Below the pieces are notes generated by a model. The model searched no databases. It was not told the DNA's origin and saw only the letters and a list, made by a program, of their open reading frames with translations. Positions 11,867 through 26,400 of a DNA stretch of 64,000 bases are shown one piece after another. Source of the DNA: Petrolisthes cinctipes (taxonomy: Eukaryota; Arthropoda; Malacostraca; Decapoda; Porcellanidae); assembly GCA_033782935.1 (NCBI GenBank), contig JAWQEG010001378.1:434498-498497 (forward strand), in the 5' to 3' direction. The position numbers were made by a program, and so were the translations under genes. Every line of letters begins with the position of its first letter. Within the stretch, counting starts at the first letter, position 1.

Positions 11867-14025
11867 CTCGACTGCCACACAACCACTTCTCTCATTCCAT
11901 TTGAAAGCCTATGCATATTTTCATAAAGATATGATATATATTCTCTAATTCTCATTTTTTTTATTACTACCATATTATAAGTTAATAAGATATTGTCCAT
12001 ATGGTTTTATTACTTCATTTCATATTACTGATAAGCATATACTGGAATATGTGATGTTCAAGCCAGAACCATGAAGAGTGTTGAGATGTTGTATACAGAT
12101 GACAACACACGAGAGTTTCTTGGCAACACAATAGTAACACTGTTATCAACAATCATATTATAGGAATCTTATTGAATACTAATATACTGATACTAATAAG
12201 AAGTGACACACACATACACACAAAGATGCAGAAGCAGTGTGAAAGATCCTGTGATAAATACAATATATAACTGAAGTAAAAGACGTGATAACGCTACAAA
12301 AAGGATTAAATAAACACAACGCGAGTGGGAACTTGGACGACCTCAGGCGATCCCAAATTCATATTTAATACAGATAATACTTCCACTAATAGCTATCATG
12401 TTGTCTAGGGTGTGAAAGACTTACTAGCCATGATTGAAGACTTATCCACAGGGAATTATACTCTTAAGGGTATAATCATACACTGAGTTGACCCACCACC
12501 AGAAAAGGAAAGCAGAGCAGCTAAAAAAGACTTTAGTTATGACGAACTTAAATTGGCTTGTTTTACACGGCCTACAGTATGAGGATAGAGTGTGAGGATA
12601 ACTCCAGCACTCATTGACTTATATTGGCTACCAATAAAGGCGAGGATTGTGTACAAGATAATTATGTCTTCTAACATTTCGAGCCTTGAAATTTGGAAAA
12701 CCGGAATATTTAAATTATCTTTTAAGAGGTTTTCAAATAAATACCTCTATGGAACTCAGGCAGTGATGAACAATACAGGTTAAATGAGCCGAAGAGCAAT
12801 CTAACAATGGCTTTCAGAGCGTTTGAAAGATGTGCACCAAGGCTCTTTAATGGATTGCCACTAAATGTCCAGAGTAGTGAAAATTGTACGATTTTTAAGA
12901 AAAGACTGAAAACACATCTGTTTGCCAAGTGTTACGACATGGATGATATGGGCATTACAAGTGATTATAGTGTTGAATAATATTGAGGAAAGCCCTGCGG
13001 AGCACCTTCCGCTGGTAGAAAGGGACCTTGAATATCTTGCAAACAAGAAAAGACAAGACAAGGAATAGTTGAAAGTCATATCTTTGTTAGAAATAACTAT
13101 TTTATTATGCTACATGTGTCATATCATATAATTCACTGCCATATGCATGCATAATTATCAAGACAAATGTAATATGAGGTAGGAGATTACCAGTAGCAGG
13201 TAGATAGGGTAGGGTAGGTTAATCTATTAGTACTTACTGGAGTCCTTGCCTACAATATAAAAATTAAAAATTCATTTTTTTGTAAATTTTAATTACAGTA
13301 CAGTATATGTAAAAAATATAAGTACTGTACAGTACATTGTTCACTTTTCTCAAATAAACTATAACTACATATACAACCCTATTTAAATTATTCACCTCCT
13401 GTCAAGGTATCTGCCAGCAGTGGCCTCATGAAATATGTGTTACTGAAGGAATGATGGTATTTGAAAGTTGCAATAAAGAGCGTGTGTAGAGGATATTAGC
13501 TATGCTTGTGCTGTCCTGTCTCCATACGGTATCGACTGTATTTATCTAATTTGTCTTTAAAATTGTGGATATTTTCAGCCCTTACAATCTCTTCATTCAA
13601 ACTATTTCAGGTATTGATATATCTGTATGGAAAATTATATAATAATTATTCATCTTTAATTTTCCTTTATGTCTTCTTCCTCTTTTTTTGTCACATACAA
13701 ATATGATTGCTTCTGTCCAGTTCTTCTAAACCCTTTATCAATCATTTGTCACATCTTTCTTTTCTCTGTTTGGTCAATTGGTATTCTCTGTTTTGTTCAG
13801 TAATCCATAAATAAAATGATAAGACTGCAATCTTTCTTTGTTTTTGTTTTTATAACTTTCATTGGAATGTTCTGAACTGTATAACTTCCAGTAGATCAAC
13901 CAATATCACCAATGGGTTTCAAGGCTCTGAATACATGTTGACACTACCATGACCCTATACCCCTACTTACTCATCACATATCTCTTTCTTTACCTACATT
14001 ATTACCAGTTCACATTCTCCTGGTC
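11867..14025. other. Intergenic DNA between intu and the GOLM-like gene
   Basis: Probably holds the GOLM promoter and 5' UTR on its left and the intu 3' UTR on its right. Apart from the LINE fragment at 12588-13035 I see no gene. I could not assign a poly(A) signal to intu with confidence. Confidence 0.6.
12588..13035 (+). mobile_element. CR1/L2-like LINE, ORF2 C-terminal fragment, copy 1
   Basis: Translates in shifting frames to RITPALIDLYWLPIKARIVY and further C-terminal reverse-transcriptase sequence, matching 52944-53395 at high DNA identity up to the trailer (TGTTGAATAATATTGAGG). It has small indels that break the frame relative to the other copy. 5'-truncated and dead. Confidence 0.8.
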
Positions 14026-14137
14026 TCAGATAACAGAGCCATGTGAGACTCTGAAAGCCAACTCAAGAAGATTCTGCGGGATAGCCTCATGGTAGCAGAC
14101 ATACACCTCTCGTTGGTATGGCCCACCCAGCACACGC
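14026..14137 (-). CDS. intu: intu exon 22 (stop)
   Basis: Encodes RVLGGPYQREVYVCYHEAIP QNLLELAFRVSHGSVI then TGA at 14028-14026. VYVCYHEA matches LYVCFHDS near the C-terminus of human INTU. Confidence 0.9.
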
Positions 14138-17100
14138 CTGTAACATTGGTCAGCATTAAGGTTATTTGAAGAATGAAATTTATTCATGTAGCTTTATTTT
14201 ACAAATATTATCATTGGTGGATATGAAATTTGTGACACATAAATAAACTTTAGGAACTTATTAAGCTTACTACTACAAGCCTATGATCAGACACTATGAT
14301 AGGACTTAATTAAATTATACCACTTTTCTTGTTTATTGTTTTTCATCACTTGCCTTAGCACATGATTATAATCAACCTACCAAAGGCTAACATTCCCAGG
14401 TTTCTCACTCAAGAGTAAAGCACCTTAAATTTTCCCAATGACTTATGCCATCTGATGAACTTCAGATGACTGGACTCTAATTTAAACAGATATGAAGCAT
14501 TAGGGGATTAGAGCAATAAAAATATACATACATACATATACCAGGCGTTCATCTCCGCGCTGGAGGTAGCCCAGTCACGTCGCACACCCTCCGAAACAAA
14601 ATGCCCAAACGTAGAACTCCCCCCCTCCCCCCCCACACACACACATACACTCCACATCTCAACCCCCCAATCCCTGTTGGAGGAGGTAGCACCCCCACCG
14701 CACAACCACATCTCCTTGTGGGACTACAAGGGGTACAGCTAAGTTTGCATCCATAGCAAGGCCCAACAGCAAAAGCTGGTTTACCCCTGCCACTTCACTA
14801 CAGGGCAAACTCCCCCTCCAGCATTCAGCCGGCCATGGGCCACACTCAATGCAGGCCCCTCCTCCAAGGACCGTGAAGCTGCGTCCAATCTTCAAGCATT
14901 CACCACCCTCCTCCACTCGTTTCTGTCACGCACAATCACTCTACCTTGCTCCACAGGTATACCTCTTCTACTCAGAGCTCCTTTCACGGTGTCCATCCAT
15001 CTCCTCTGTGGCCTTCCTCTCCTCCTTACACCTCCCACATTTGAGCCCCCTATCCTCTTTACCATTATATTCTCTTCCATTCTCTCCACATGTCCAAACC
15101 ATTTTAACACACTCTGCTCTGCACGGACTGCTAACTCTCTCATGACACCTGTCGTTCTCCTCACTTCCTCATTCCTGACTCTGTCCATTCAAGTCACACC
15201 ACACGTGCTTCTCAGACATCTCATCTCTACTACATTCAACCTTCTCTTCTCACTTTCTCCCATATTCCATGTTTCCGCTCCATACAGTGCAGTAGGCACT
15301 TCTATCCCTTCGTACAACTTCCTCTTTACATCCATTCTAAGTGACTTACAGTCAAATATCCTATTCATTCATATAATTGTGATAAATGCCACATGTGCAG
15401 CAACTTAATCAAAAAATATGTATTCTACCATATGAACAACATAATCAGTCATATAATGAATCAACAATTTGTGAGAAGATATCATCCGAGACCAAAATAG
15501 GAAATATTCTTTACAAGCCTATAGCAACTAACCCAACAACCCAATAGGAGAAGGTGTTAGCTCTCCTTTTAGCTGGGCTGGGTGGAGGAGTGTAAGTGAA
15601 AAGTACTCCATGTTCCCTGATTCCACTGAGTGCTGGGCTGCTGCCATAACCACCTCCACTTTCCTGTTGACCAAGTACAGTATGTCAAGTTTAGCATCAA
15701 GGGGCCAGTTGTTTAATGGAAAAAATGTTGGGGAAAGGTATGTATGAAATAGGGAGAGTTACTATACTGTACTATATAAGTAAATGATTATGATGCTGGT
15801 ATTAATGCAAGTACAACAACAACAATTAAGTACTGTACAGTATGTTGTGCAGTGGATAAAAACACTATAACTTGCCTTGTAGCGAGCAGGGGCATGGAGG
15901 AGATGGTGAATGTGAGCGCAGGTGGAACGAAAGTTATGAAGCACCTGGGCATGGAGGGGAGGAGGAGGGGGCTGCGAGTGGCCTAGAGAGGAAGAAGAGT
16001 AGGAGGAGGGAGGCTGAGTTTGTATGAGAACTCCCTCTCCCACTTCCAATTGCACCAGATGGAACAGAGCACTCTCCTTCCCACTGGTAACTCTGAAGAA
16101 AACAATTAAATGATAGTGTAATCATTCATGATACTTCATCTGACCTGTTAACCAAGTAATTTGAAATTGCCATTTTTTTTACAGTAACTATATAAAGGTC
16201 TGAAAATCCATTCTATCTGGATAGACCCTCCTCCAAAAGTTCCTCCAATGGTTTAGTCAGAGCAAAGGGATCTCCAATCATCCCTACACAGAATTACTGT
16301 TACTCTGAGAAAAATATCTGAAGGCAAATTTGGATAAATGATGTACAGTCGGCAAAAAAAGTTCCGTTACCACCCCTACATTAATTTTAACATCGGTAAG
16401 CGCAGCAGGATTGGTACTCCGCTAGACTGGGCAGCCGTGCCTTGTGTCATCTGAGACATCCTGGACGGCTATCGTCTTTGCCCCTCTGATAATATGCGGG
16501 CTGCGGCAGTGACAGCTTTTTTATACCAAAAGTTTAGCTGATTTTAAACTAAATTTTGAGTGTTCAAGAACTATTAATATTTAACTATTCAATATTAAAC
16601 ATAAGGAAATACGTTTGAGTATTTTAGAACAAGAATAACCGTGAAATACCTAGAAAAAATAGCACTGGCTGAAAGAACGTCATTCCTACTTCCCTGCCCA
16701 TTAGACACTGACGGGCTCGGAGGGTGACGGAGGTATATAAGACACTCGCGTCACGCCTGACTCGCCAGTCAGGCGTACCAACATTACATCACACTGTTAA
16801 AAGGATGGTAACGAAACTTTTTTTGCCGACTGTACTGTACATGACATGGTTAAACAAGAGGATTTTATATTGACAGAGATGGTAAATATGGAATAACAAC
16901 ACAGATATATAACAACAAAGAGAAAAAGAGACACTGTACTAAAAAGTTGCTAATCATGACAAACCTAATAGGAGATGTAACCGGGCGGGGCAGTGCAGGG
17001 CTGATGTCACAGTCATACTGGGTGAGGACTCTGCTTTCTGATGGCTACCATGCAAGAAAATGAAGTCATAGCAGGTTTATTGTAAAGAAAAGATAACAGG

Positions 17101-20100
17101 TCAATGGTTAGGAGGCTCATAGCTATATCTGTACAGACATAAAGTAAGTTACATCTGCATTTTCTCTTTGCACTACCGAGAAACATCTATTCCACTTCAA
17201 AGGTGTGACACTGCACGCTGCAGCCTAACTCCATTATCCTCACAAACTTTTTGGCACACACTAAATATAATTTTATAAGTTTTCTTGTCTAATTAATACC
17301 ACTAATTACTGAATTAACACAAATAAATTGGCAAATTATGGGGTTTGACCATCGGATATGCCTGAAAGGTATTTATCATCCACATACAGTAGGACACTGT
17401 TATAATTTGTGCTTATATGGAGGATGAAATTTTTGTCATTGTGTTATATACTGAAGCATCCTCAGCCAAAATCCACTAAATAACAATATACAGTATATAC
17501 AGTAATAATATTATACCCCACCTTGTAAATTCTCCAGTCTGAATCTTCTTCCTCACCATCTTCTTCCTCTTCTTCCTCTTCCTCTCCTTCCTCATGGTGT
17601 TCATCATCGTGCTGGAATGACGAGTCGTGTGAGCTGGGAGTGAAGGAGTCTCCACTGGTGCTGCCCTCACACTCCCCTACCCCTGCCCCTGCCACAAGCC
17701 CCACCTCCAACCTCACCTCACCACTTCCACCAGAAGACTTCTGCTTCAGAATAGATGGAACATCAGGCAGTCGCAGTCCTCCTGGAGGATACCAAGCTGG
17801 ATTGTAGGAAGCTGTCCAGTGGGGCTGGTATTTTTAAAATTATGTTATAAAGTGCAGTAATCCATTTTTTCCTGTTTAACAGCTAATTAAAAATTACCTA
17901 CTAATAGTAATGATTGAACAGCCAGATGATACTCTTTTACCCTTTTTGACTAACCTTCCGTAGGGTCGTGGCGATCTTTTGACTTCTTACTGGGCGTGCC
18001 ACGGCCAAATTTGTCATCAGCAGCCACAGTCTCAATCCCAGCATTCATCAGGCTATCATGTGGTTGAAAAAATATGGTGTAGAATGAAAAATTACATCCT
18101 ATGTAATGTGTAGATCACGGTCAAAATGACAAACACTGTTCAGAATGAAAATCAATAACACAGTTTCTCCACAGTAACAGATACACAATATAGAGTACTA
18201 CTATTGTTGACTGACCTCTCCTCACATAGGGTATGGATGTGGAGAGCATGAAGTTGGTAGAGTGAAGCCTCAACCTGGTCAACCAAGAAAGGGTCGGGCC
18301 CAGCACCTTCCTCCACTCTGCCCCACCATGGAAATTAAAGAATGAGAGCAGTGGAATGGACCTCTCAATTATTGCTTGGCTATATGATAAAGAGCTTATA
18401 GAATAATTGGCATCATATAAAAGATAATACAAATGCAACTGTAAGCATCTGTTTGTTGATTCACTAATATTAAAGATTTCTTTGCGCCCTCAGAAATGCA
18501 TGCAAAGATCAACTTACACATCTGTGATTCCTCCAGCCTCTAGGAGCAGGCCCAACATGCAGTGGTTCTGTGAAGAGAACAACAGGTAGGAATACCAAAA
18601 TACTTTGTCAAACCTACTAAATATTATATAAATTGACTGTAAGGTACAGTATACACAAATGCTCCTCATATAAGTATTACTGTATACAGTTGTTGTTGTT
18701 GAAGTTCCTCAAGCTGTATGGCCGAGCAGCCCTGAGCTCCTGAGGAAGGCCATGGCCTGTGCCGGGCTTTCCCACAGTGCCCTCAGAGAGTGTATGTTGT
18801 GTTGTTGGCAAGTGTGGTTGTGTACATTGCAGTATTCCATAATGTGTTTAATAGAATGGGGTGCTGTGTTGCATCCAGACAGGTATCCACAATGGCTCCA
18901 TCCAGCTTCTTCTGATATGTCAGAAAGGCCGGGTGGTGGCCACACCGCAGCCTGGCCAGGTGGACTCTGTCCTCAAGGGGAAGGGGATTCAGATGGGTGG
19001 ATGTCAGGAGGTCGTGCATGCAGCTGAGTGTTGATCTTGAGTGTTTGGATGGATTGGTGAGTAATTTAAGTATGGATATGTTTCTGGAGACTGGTTTGGG
19101 GTGGGCAGGGTGTAAGAAATGATAATATATGTGTATGGTATCTTGTACTGGGTGTTGTTTTGATGTTCCTTGGCATGTGTGGGTGTTTTGCCATGTAGTG
19201 TAGTGGGTGGTGTGGGTTTGTGGAGGCTGCAGCAAGTGTTTATGTGCCTCTCAATTCAAGGTGGTCCTTGATCTTGAGGACTTTGGTTTCATGGTGTAGG
19301 TGGTCTGTAGGTGTGGTAGTGGTGCAGCCTGTGGTTATCTTTAGGGCTCTATTCTGTAAGGTCTGAAGGGTGTTGAGATGAGTCTCAGTGAGGTTTGAGA
19401 CCCAGGCAGGGCTTGCATAATCTATCACTGATCGGATATATTGTTTATACACTGTGGTGTTTGTTTGTGTGTTGACAAGCCTTAGCCAGTTTAGTATTTT
19501 CTCTTCTTTAATTTTGTTGTTTATTTGTGTATTTAGTGGTTGTATTTGGTGTACAATGTGTTGTGTAAGAGGAGTTGGGGATGTGTGTTTACGTGTGTCT
19601 TGTTGTCTGATGAGGTCTTGAATTTCTGTTGTAAAGTTGGAGTTGTATTTTCTTCTGTTGCCTCTAGGATCCGATGCATTGTTTGTCTGCATTTTGTATA
19701 ATTGTATTGAATTTTTGTATAGCAGTGTTGATGTTTGTGATGGTTGTACTGTTTAGTGTTTCAAAGTGTTATTCCGTTTCGGTAATGAAGGCTTCCCAGT
19801 TGGCACTATTGTAGTTAGTGTATGTGTGTCTGTGGCCAGTTGGGGTGATTTTTGCTTTTGTGGTGATTATGATTGGGAGGTGGTCTGAGCCAAAGGTTCT
19901 GACCACCCTCCATGATGTTCTGGGGGCGAGGCTAGGGGAGCAGAAGGTGATATTGGGAGAAGATAGTTGGAAGAGGGCTTGATGAGGGATTTAGGTGTGT
20001 TGGTGAGTGTGTATTAATCATACAGTATTATACAGTATTAACCTTCATATTATAATCAAGTTTTCTATCTTATCTATCTATCTATCTATCTATCTACAGC

Positions 20101-23100
20101 TCTGATGCCTTGTTCCCTCTGGGAACTCCCCCCAAGGGGGTGGCCACGGCAAAAGTGCCTCCAGTTCTCCCTGTTCCAACACTCCCTCCTTACATGGTCA
20201 TGCCCTCCCCTGCCCCTCACACTTCTCTCCTTTACATACTCTTCCACTCTGTTCTGCCATCTAACTGGAGGTCTGCCTCTAACACCAGGTCCCACAACTT
20301 CACTTCCATACACCCTCTTTACAAACTCCACACCTTGCATTCTCTCTACATGTCCAAACTCAATGTATTACGCTTCACACTCTCAACCACTCTACATTCA
20401 ATACCAATTGCCTTCTCACTCATACCACATCTCTCATACACACTCTCATTACTATCTCCATCCCACTTAGTAAGTCCACATGCTCCTCTCAAGTAACTCA
20501 TTTCCACTGCACCTATTCTAGACTGATGAGCCCTACTCCATGTCCATGTCTCTGACGCATATGTCAGTGTTGGCTGTATTATACTATTTCGTAGTCCCCT
20601 TTTCACTTCCATACTCACACTTCTACCCTTCATAATCCTCCCCAGTGATCCTATGACCTGTCTACCCTTCACTGCTCTCTCCCTAATTTCTCCTTCCATA
20701 CTCCCATGTTTACACAGAACAGTACCCAGGTACTTAAACTCCTTCACTTCCTCCATCCTCTCACCCCTCAGAGTTATCTCACACTTCGTCCCAGTAGGTA
20801 CTCCTACTCTGTAAGGTGCAGCAAAGTCAATCACTTCAGTTTCTGCTCTCTCATATACCTTCACTTTACTTTTACCAACATTCACCTTCAGTTTCCTTCA
20901 TTTACACACAGACTGAAATTCATCCACCACTCTCTGTAACTCCCTTTCACTCTCAGCCATCAACACAGTGTCGTCCACAAATAAACTTACCACCAAGGAC
21001 CAATTTGTTTCATTCAGCCTCAACTTCACAATCAGGCCATTCACTTTGGCTTTCATCTCTCTCATACAACCATCCATATATATATATTGAACAGCCATGG
21101 TGACAGAACACACCCCTGTCTCAGCCCTACACTAATATTAAAACTCTCACTTAGATCACCCTCTACCCGTACACATACTTTTGCACCTGCATAGAAGGCC
21201 TCAATGCCTTTCAGCAAAGACCCCCCAACACCATAAAATCTCAACACCTCTGTCATAGCTCTCCATCAACCTTATCGTATGCCTTCTCCAAGTCCATGAA
21301 GGCAGCATACAACTTCCTACCCTTCCTAATATATTTCTCCACTATTGATATTAAAGCAAATATCAGGTCCACACATCCTCTACCCTTTCTGAACCCTCCC
21401 TGCTCCTCACTAACTTTATTCCGTGTTACTTCAACCAGTCTTTCAGTAAGAACCTTCCCATACACCTTCCCCGGTACACTAAGCTACCACACTCATCCTT
21501 ACTACCCTTCCCCTTATACAAAGGTACACTGATGGCTCTCCTCCAATCCTCTGGCACCTCTCCCTGCCTCCAGGCCAATGTGCATATAAGCAACATCCAC
21601 TCCACTATTATCTCCCCCCAACACTTTAACATTTCAGCAGTTATCTCATCCACCCCCGGTGCCTTTTCCATCTTCAACTTTCCTATTGCTTTTCTAACCC
21701 CTTTCCTTCCTAATTCTCCCTGTACATCCTGTCATCTACCACCTGCCTCCATCACCATGCATGTCACCACCGCCTCCCCTCCCGTCCCCTCATTTATCAG
21801 ACCATCAAAATGACTCTTCCACACTTCTTTCACTTCCTCACTTCCACTCACAGTAACTCCATCCTCTCTCTTCATTCTCATGCTACCAGACTTTCTTTCT
21901 CCTCTTTCTCTTTTTACCTCCTTCCAGAAAAATTTCTTGATTTCTTTAAACTTCTCACTCAGTTTCTTACCAAACTCCTCATCCACTCTCCTTTTACTCT
22001 CACTCACCATCCTCTTCACTTGTCTCTTACATACATTATATTCTATCTTCCACCTCTCTTTCACTTCCTCTTACACATTCCTCTGTAATGTTCTCCTATA
22101 TGCCTTCCTTTTCTTATCTATTGCATCTTTCACTTCTTCTGACCACCAAGCACTCCCTTTCTTGCCCTTCTTCTGTGTCTTGTATCCCACTACCTCTGCT
22201 GCTGTCCTCATTACAAGTGTCTTAAACATTTCATACACATCATTCAATCCCACTATCTCCCCTATAGTCAGCCTTGCATCCTCCAGCACCTCACTCACCC
22301 TCCTCTTATATTCCTCTCTATACTCAATGTCATTCAATCTTCCACTTGCCACCTCCCTCTTGTTCCCCCCTCTATCTTTCCTACAATACTCCCATTTTAC
22401 CCTTACCCTAATCCTTGCCAAAACTGGATAGTGGTCAGAGCACTGAAACATTCCTCTCACCAACCTCGCATCTATCACATCTTTCCTTATCCTTTCATCC
22501 ACAGCTATGTAATCAATGAAATTCATCTGCTCTCCCCTTTCATCCCTCCTCTTCCATGTACACCTGTGGATCAGTCTGTGCTCGAAGCAGGTGTTGTCGA
22601 GGAACAACCCCGCCTCAGCACACACATCCACCAGGCACTCACCATTTTAATTCATTCCATTCACACCCCACTTGCCAACTACATTTCCTATTCTCTCATT
22701 CCCTACCTTCCCATTCATATCTCCCACAAACACTATCCTCCTCACACTCTCAAAACTTCTTAGACATTCATTCACTTCATCCCAAACCTCTTTCATTTTC
22801 ATCTTTCCCACCTTGGTCTGCGCTTTCACTGGAGCATACGAGCAGACCCATGCACACTTCACTATACCAATCTTCCCAGTCATCCACACTTTCCTTGTTC
22901 CCTTCCTTCCATGTCCATCCATTCTCTTCCACACCCTTCCAGACACCAACAATGCACACCTTTCCTTTCCTCTCCCTTAACTCTTTACATCCATACCAGT
23001 CCATATCACACCTCCTTCCATTCCTTCCCACAATGTACTCTTTCCTCCATCCTTATACTCTTCCACCCCCCATCCTTTCATATGGGTTTCCGATACCCCA

Positions 23101-23359
23101 CACACATCTATCTTACTCCTTCTGAAACACTCCACAATCTCTCTCCTTTTCACCTCATTCACCATTCCATTCACATTAATTGCTACCACTCTCAGACATT
23201 CTTCCCCTTTCCTGACCCCCACAGGGCAGACTGGAGACCCCTCCCCGCCACTAGCAGCAGCCATCCGTCCCCCCATTGGGATGTCACTGGTGGCTGGCAA
23301 GGCCAATGCAGCGCTCATTCCCGGAGGGACACGGACCATCTAGATTGTCAAACTCTTTC

Positions 23360-23408
<49 letters not shown>

Positions 23409-26400
23409 TAATAATACAGTAATAAAAATAAAAAAACCACACACATTTAACACTTTTAAAAATGATTACAATTATAATTTAAAAAAAATTTGTCTCTAAA
23501 TATATTTAAAAATGTTAAAATATTAAAAATATTAGAACACATAGTAATAATAAAAATAATAAAAGACAATTTTTTTTTGCACAATTAACACTTCTATTTC
23601 TATTTGTATTATTTATTCTACCTTTAAAAGCAACCCATTAACTAATACCACTTTCTAAGAATTATATTAAACTGGGTCACTCATTCCTCACGAAGTGCAC
23701 TTTGGAGATGCATTTCCATTTCTTCATAATACAGTCCACTGATCCCCAATAAGGGAATGACTGTCTGCCCCAAATTACAACTACTGACATACCCACCATT
23801 GCCACCAGGAGGAGGTAGTGTGTGGGTGCAGTATGGTCATGGGGTGAGGTAGGAGAATTGATAGAAGGAGGGTAAACCCGACGCCATGCCACCAGTTGAC
23901 TGACAGCTTCTTGGGTTGTGAGACGAAGCAGCCCGTGGTGCTGTGCTACCAGCCACACTCGGCGCAGCTCTTCTGATGATAAGTGGGAAGCCACCAAATG
24001 CCCCTGCAAAGTCGTTATTACTTATTCAAGAAACTTTCCATTACAGCACACTCTTCTATGATACATCATCATCAATACCACTTTCATAAAGCCAGAATCA
24101 AAAGCCAGATTAGGTCTGATTGAGTCTTGAGTTACTGCATCTATGTGGTAGGTTGTGTGCTAAATTACATGGTAACTTTAGAAATTATGAATGAATCAAC
24201 TGTATGCTTTATGCTTAACTGCATTCACAATTATTTTATACTTCCCACATTTTACTGAGTCACAAAACTTTTTACTGATAAGTGAGTGTAAGCCATTCTT
24301 GGATCACTACCTTATAGAAGAGACAGGAACCCAGGATGCTGTACAGAGAGAGAGAGTCCTCATAGTCTGAGTCCTGTTGGAGGAAAAAAATATATCAGTC
24401 TAAATCAGTCTCAAAAGAGCAAAGAGGTTTTCCCTTTTGTTATACACTTCAACACATTATGTCAGTCTAAATCAGTTTCAAGAGGGCAACGAGGTTTTCA
24501 CTTTTGTTATACACTTTAACACATTAGCTACAGCACTTCCTTGTACAGTATATAATAATATGGCAAGACAGACCAATATCATTAGCTGACAGGAAATACT
24601 GTACTAAGTTTTATAAAAATATACAAGAAATTCAGAAACTATAGAACACTGGAATTAAGAGGCCAAGCTTGGAATCCCACAGACATGCCAAGGTTACTTA
24701 CAAAATCATTAGTATTTGGGAAAACTTAACATGAACAAGGGTTGTCATTGTGAGTCTTCTTCCCCAAGGTTCCCAGTATGTTCAGAACTATATTTTGTAA
24801 GACAAACAGCACAGTACAATAAATAAAAAACAAACAAAATACAGTGTATTTTGAGTTACATCCACTTCATTCATCCTGGGTAGGCTTAAGAAATTATGGA
24901 TTGCAGTTCTCCATCAAGGTGCGGTACTCTACTTACATCATCACCAAAGTCTCCAGATTCCAACTCACTCAGGCAGTTATCAATCTGAAGCTGAAATAAA
25001 AGAACAAATATCAGCCAGTTAGTTAATACTTCCTGTCAAATACTGTACAGTTGCCTTCACTTGTAGCGAGCACCACTGTGTTTGTTTTCTCGTAGTAATA
25101 GTAAATGTGGCACCACTGTGTTTGTTTACTTTCATTAATGGTAAATGAATGGACAGAACTTACCGTTGTTAAAGTATCCACCATTAGGATGCCATGTAAA
25201 CAAACACAGTGGTGCCACATTTCGCCCATACCACCTGACTCTATGCTCGTTATTAGTGGAGGCAACTGTACAATACTGTATCCCTATCCTTGTAGGATGT
25301 TAATCTATCATTACATCAATTCAGATACTATACTACCTGCACTTTCCAATGGTATCCAGTCAATATAAGGTTCAGACATGATTTATTGATAACCAATGTA
25401 ACCAATAGCAAGCAACATTTGCCAAAAGCTTAAAATGTTGTATTTATTTTCTGGCTAATAAACTTTCAAACAACACCCACTAATTGTGCTTGAGTGAAGC
25501 TCATCTACTCGGGGTTTAAATACTTGTTATGCACCAGGGAACCAAAAGGAACTTATTAATATTAACCATAGATAAGTAAGGGAGTAATATTAATTAAAAA
25601 TACACATTTCTGTAGTGCTCTGATATCAAGGGAAGGTGGCCTGTCAGTCACAAAGAATATGACACAAATTGTCTGAAGAAATTAAGTGAAACCTCTGACA
25701 TTACCTCTATAGTACAGTACAGTAAAGTACCTGTAGTACTCAAAGAAAACATTGTTGCCGTGATAATGAGTTTGCAACAGTTAAGAGATATATTTAAGTA
25801 ACCATGAAAGGTCAGTGAGACACCACCTTCTCACACTACAATAAAATACTATACTTGTAACTAAATCAATTTTGATGATTGTAGTCAATAATTAAACATT
25901 TTAACCTTAAAATATTCTTATACTGTACTGTATTTTACTTGCGGCTCCAATAATTTCCCTCTGACAACCTGTACTTGCACTGAGTATATAGCTTAAAGTC
26001 TTACAGCAGGAAAGAAGCACTTTATCCTACCTTGGCCTCTGGAGCATGATGTAGGGGTAGCCAGGCAGGGCGGGCCAAAACAAAACTTTCAGGAGTTGAC
26101 ACCAGCTGGGGCAGGTAAGGGTTCAGGGTTGCCCAACTGCCCCCCCCTCTACCTCCAGTCCCACCCCCAAGCATCCCACCCAGCACAAGACTAAAGAGGT
26201 GGTCCATGTAAGGTTTGTTCTTCCCACTGCCTAGACCCCTGCCAAGGATCACAACAACAACACTCAACTCAAGGACAAACAAATACAGTATTACATACAG
26301 AGTGCTATACAGGACATCTCCAGATATTATACAGTCAGTAGAGAAAAATATTACTACATAATGTTGGCTCACTTCTGTCAGCACAGATGGCCCAGGGATA

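Noticed and set aside
22556..23125. Long + strand frames at 21.5-23.4 kb (up to 189 codons)
   Set aside because: Shadows of the antisense LINE: Ser/His/Pro-rich reverse readings of its coding strand.
23677..23796. Extension of intu exon 14 to the stop at 23677
   Set aside because: Exon 15 at 18518-18567 supplies the conserved NHCMLGLLLEAGG segment in phase with ATG|GTGGGT at 23797, so the extension is intron.
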